A stretch of 61,996 nucleotides of DNA from Thermoproteota archaeon (lineage in GTDB: Archaea; Thermoproteota; Thermoprotei_A; EX4484-217-1; JAPDJV01): NCBI GenBank assembly GCA_029258925.1, contig JAPDJV010000005.1:1-61996 (forward strand). Reading direction: 5' to 3'. The notes beneath the pieces were generated by a model, which made no database searches, had not been told where the DNA came from, and saw only the letters and a list, made by a program, of their open reading frames with translations. A program made the position numbers and the translations under genes. Positions within the stretch are counted from its first letter, which is position 1. Every line of letters begins with the position of its first letter. Positions 61,666 to 61,996 of this stretch are shown here, in pieces.

Positions 61666-61996
61666 ATACGCCCCGAGACCGATAGCGTACTATGTACCGT
61701 GAGGGAAAGCTGAAAAGTACCCCGAGAGGGGGGTGAAAAGAGCCTGAAACCGGACGGCTACATACGGTGCGGCCTGAAAGGAGTGAAGCTTCCCGAAGGA
61801 AACCCTGGCGACAGGGGAGTACGAGGGAGGTGGACTAGGGTCGCACCGTCCGTCTTGAAAAACGGGCCGGGGAGTTCACGGCTGTGGCGAGCCTAAGGGG
61901 TTCAACCCCGGAGGCGTAGGGAAACCGACAGGCCCGCAGCCGGCTTAGGCCGGCGAGGGGCGGGGTCTGAAAGGGCCCGGAGTCACAGCCGTGAAA

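Larger units (their letters stand above)
60612..61996 (+). rRNA. 23S rRNA gene, 5' part, interrupted by one intron
   Basis: Starts near 60612 (GGTGGATGGCTCGGCTCGGG follows shortly) about 180 bases after 16S, with no tRNA in the spacer. The gene runs past the window end. Archaeal blocks such as AGAGTACCACGGCTTGG and GTACCGTGAGGGAAAGCTGA are present after the intron. The exact 5' end is an estimate. Confidence 0.93.

Overview
The window comes from a hyperthermophilic crenarchaeote (Thermoproteota, Thermoprotei; probably near Desulfurococcales/Ignisphaera, but the species cannot be named from sequence alone). Evidence: archaeal TATA promoters with mostly leaderless genes, 16S and 23S genes interrupted by bulge-helix-bulge (BHB) introns, tRNA introns, L40e/L44e/S27e/L21e ribosomal proteins, RpoF/RpoL, PCNA-PriS-GINS, AglB, CarS, and the archaeal phosphomevalonate dehydratase/UbiD branch of isoprenoid synthesis.

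Layout. 1-44.2 kb is a dense, low-GC core of housekeeping genes: Cdc48, translation and tRNA-modification genes (ef1b, pth2, truD, aspS, trm5, NSUN-type m5C methyltransferase, srp54-trmY-pus10, ksgA, hemK-like, trmJ, trmG10-like, dph2, METTL5-like), replication and repair genes (fen1, pcna-priS-gins), RNA polymerase subunits, exosome Csl4, aIF2-alpha/Nop10, N-glycosylation (aglB), lipid synthesis (carS, UbiD-type decarboxylase, aconitase-X subunits) and thymidylate kinase. Stable RNAs inside or bordering it are tRNA-Arg(CCU), tRNA-Asp(GUC) and tRNA-Leu(CAG), the last two with short introns.

Two tRNAs appear to be encoded as separate halves: tRNA-Leu(CAA) (13214-13253 plus 13775-13819) and tRNA-Ile(GAU) (45098-45129 plus 45483-45525). 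In each case the two halves carry complementary GC-rich leaders that rebuild a BHB splice site, and the 3' half has its own TATA box about 33 bases before its leader. These are the most striking features of the window.

45.5-57.1 kb is a GC-rich, foreign-looking and decaying island that begins at the 3' end of the split tRNA-Ile. It holds a HORMA-like pseudogene cluster, a broken secreted protein gene, a winged-helix regulator, a Holliday-resolvase-like protein without its catalytic residues, a ribbon-helix-helix regulator, an N-terminally truncated tyrosine recombinase with a zinc ribbon, a membrane-anchored TIR-like protein, a frameshifted HerA/VirB4-type ATPase, an AbiEi/AbiEii toxin-antitoxin pair with paired operator repeats, and a phosphoribosyltransferase-like protein. 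It looks like an old integrated element with anti-phage cargo.

57.2-62 kb carries a possible structured RNA, tRNA-Ala(CGC), and a 16S-23S rRNA operon with no spacer tRNA. The 16S has a 447-nt intron with a frameshifted LAGLIDADG endonuclease, and the 23S (cut by the window end) has a 586-nt intron with an apparently intact one. The pre-16S processing stem with its own BHB is visible on both sides of the 16S gene, so the same splicing endonuclease would serve tRNA introns, split tRNAs, rRNA introns and rRNA processing.
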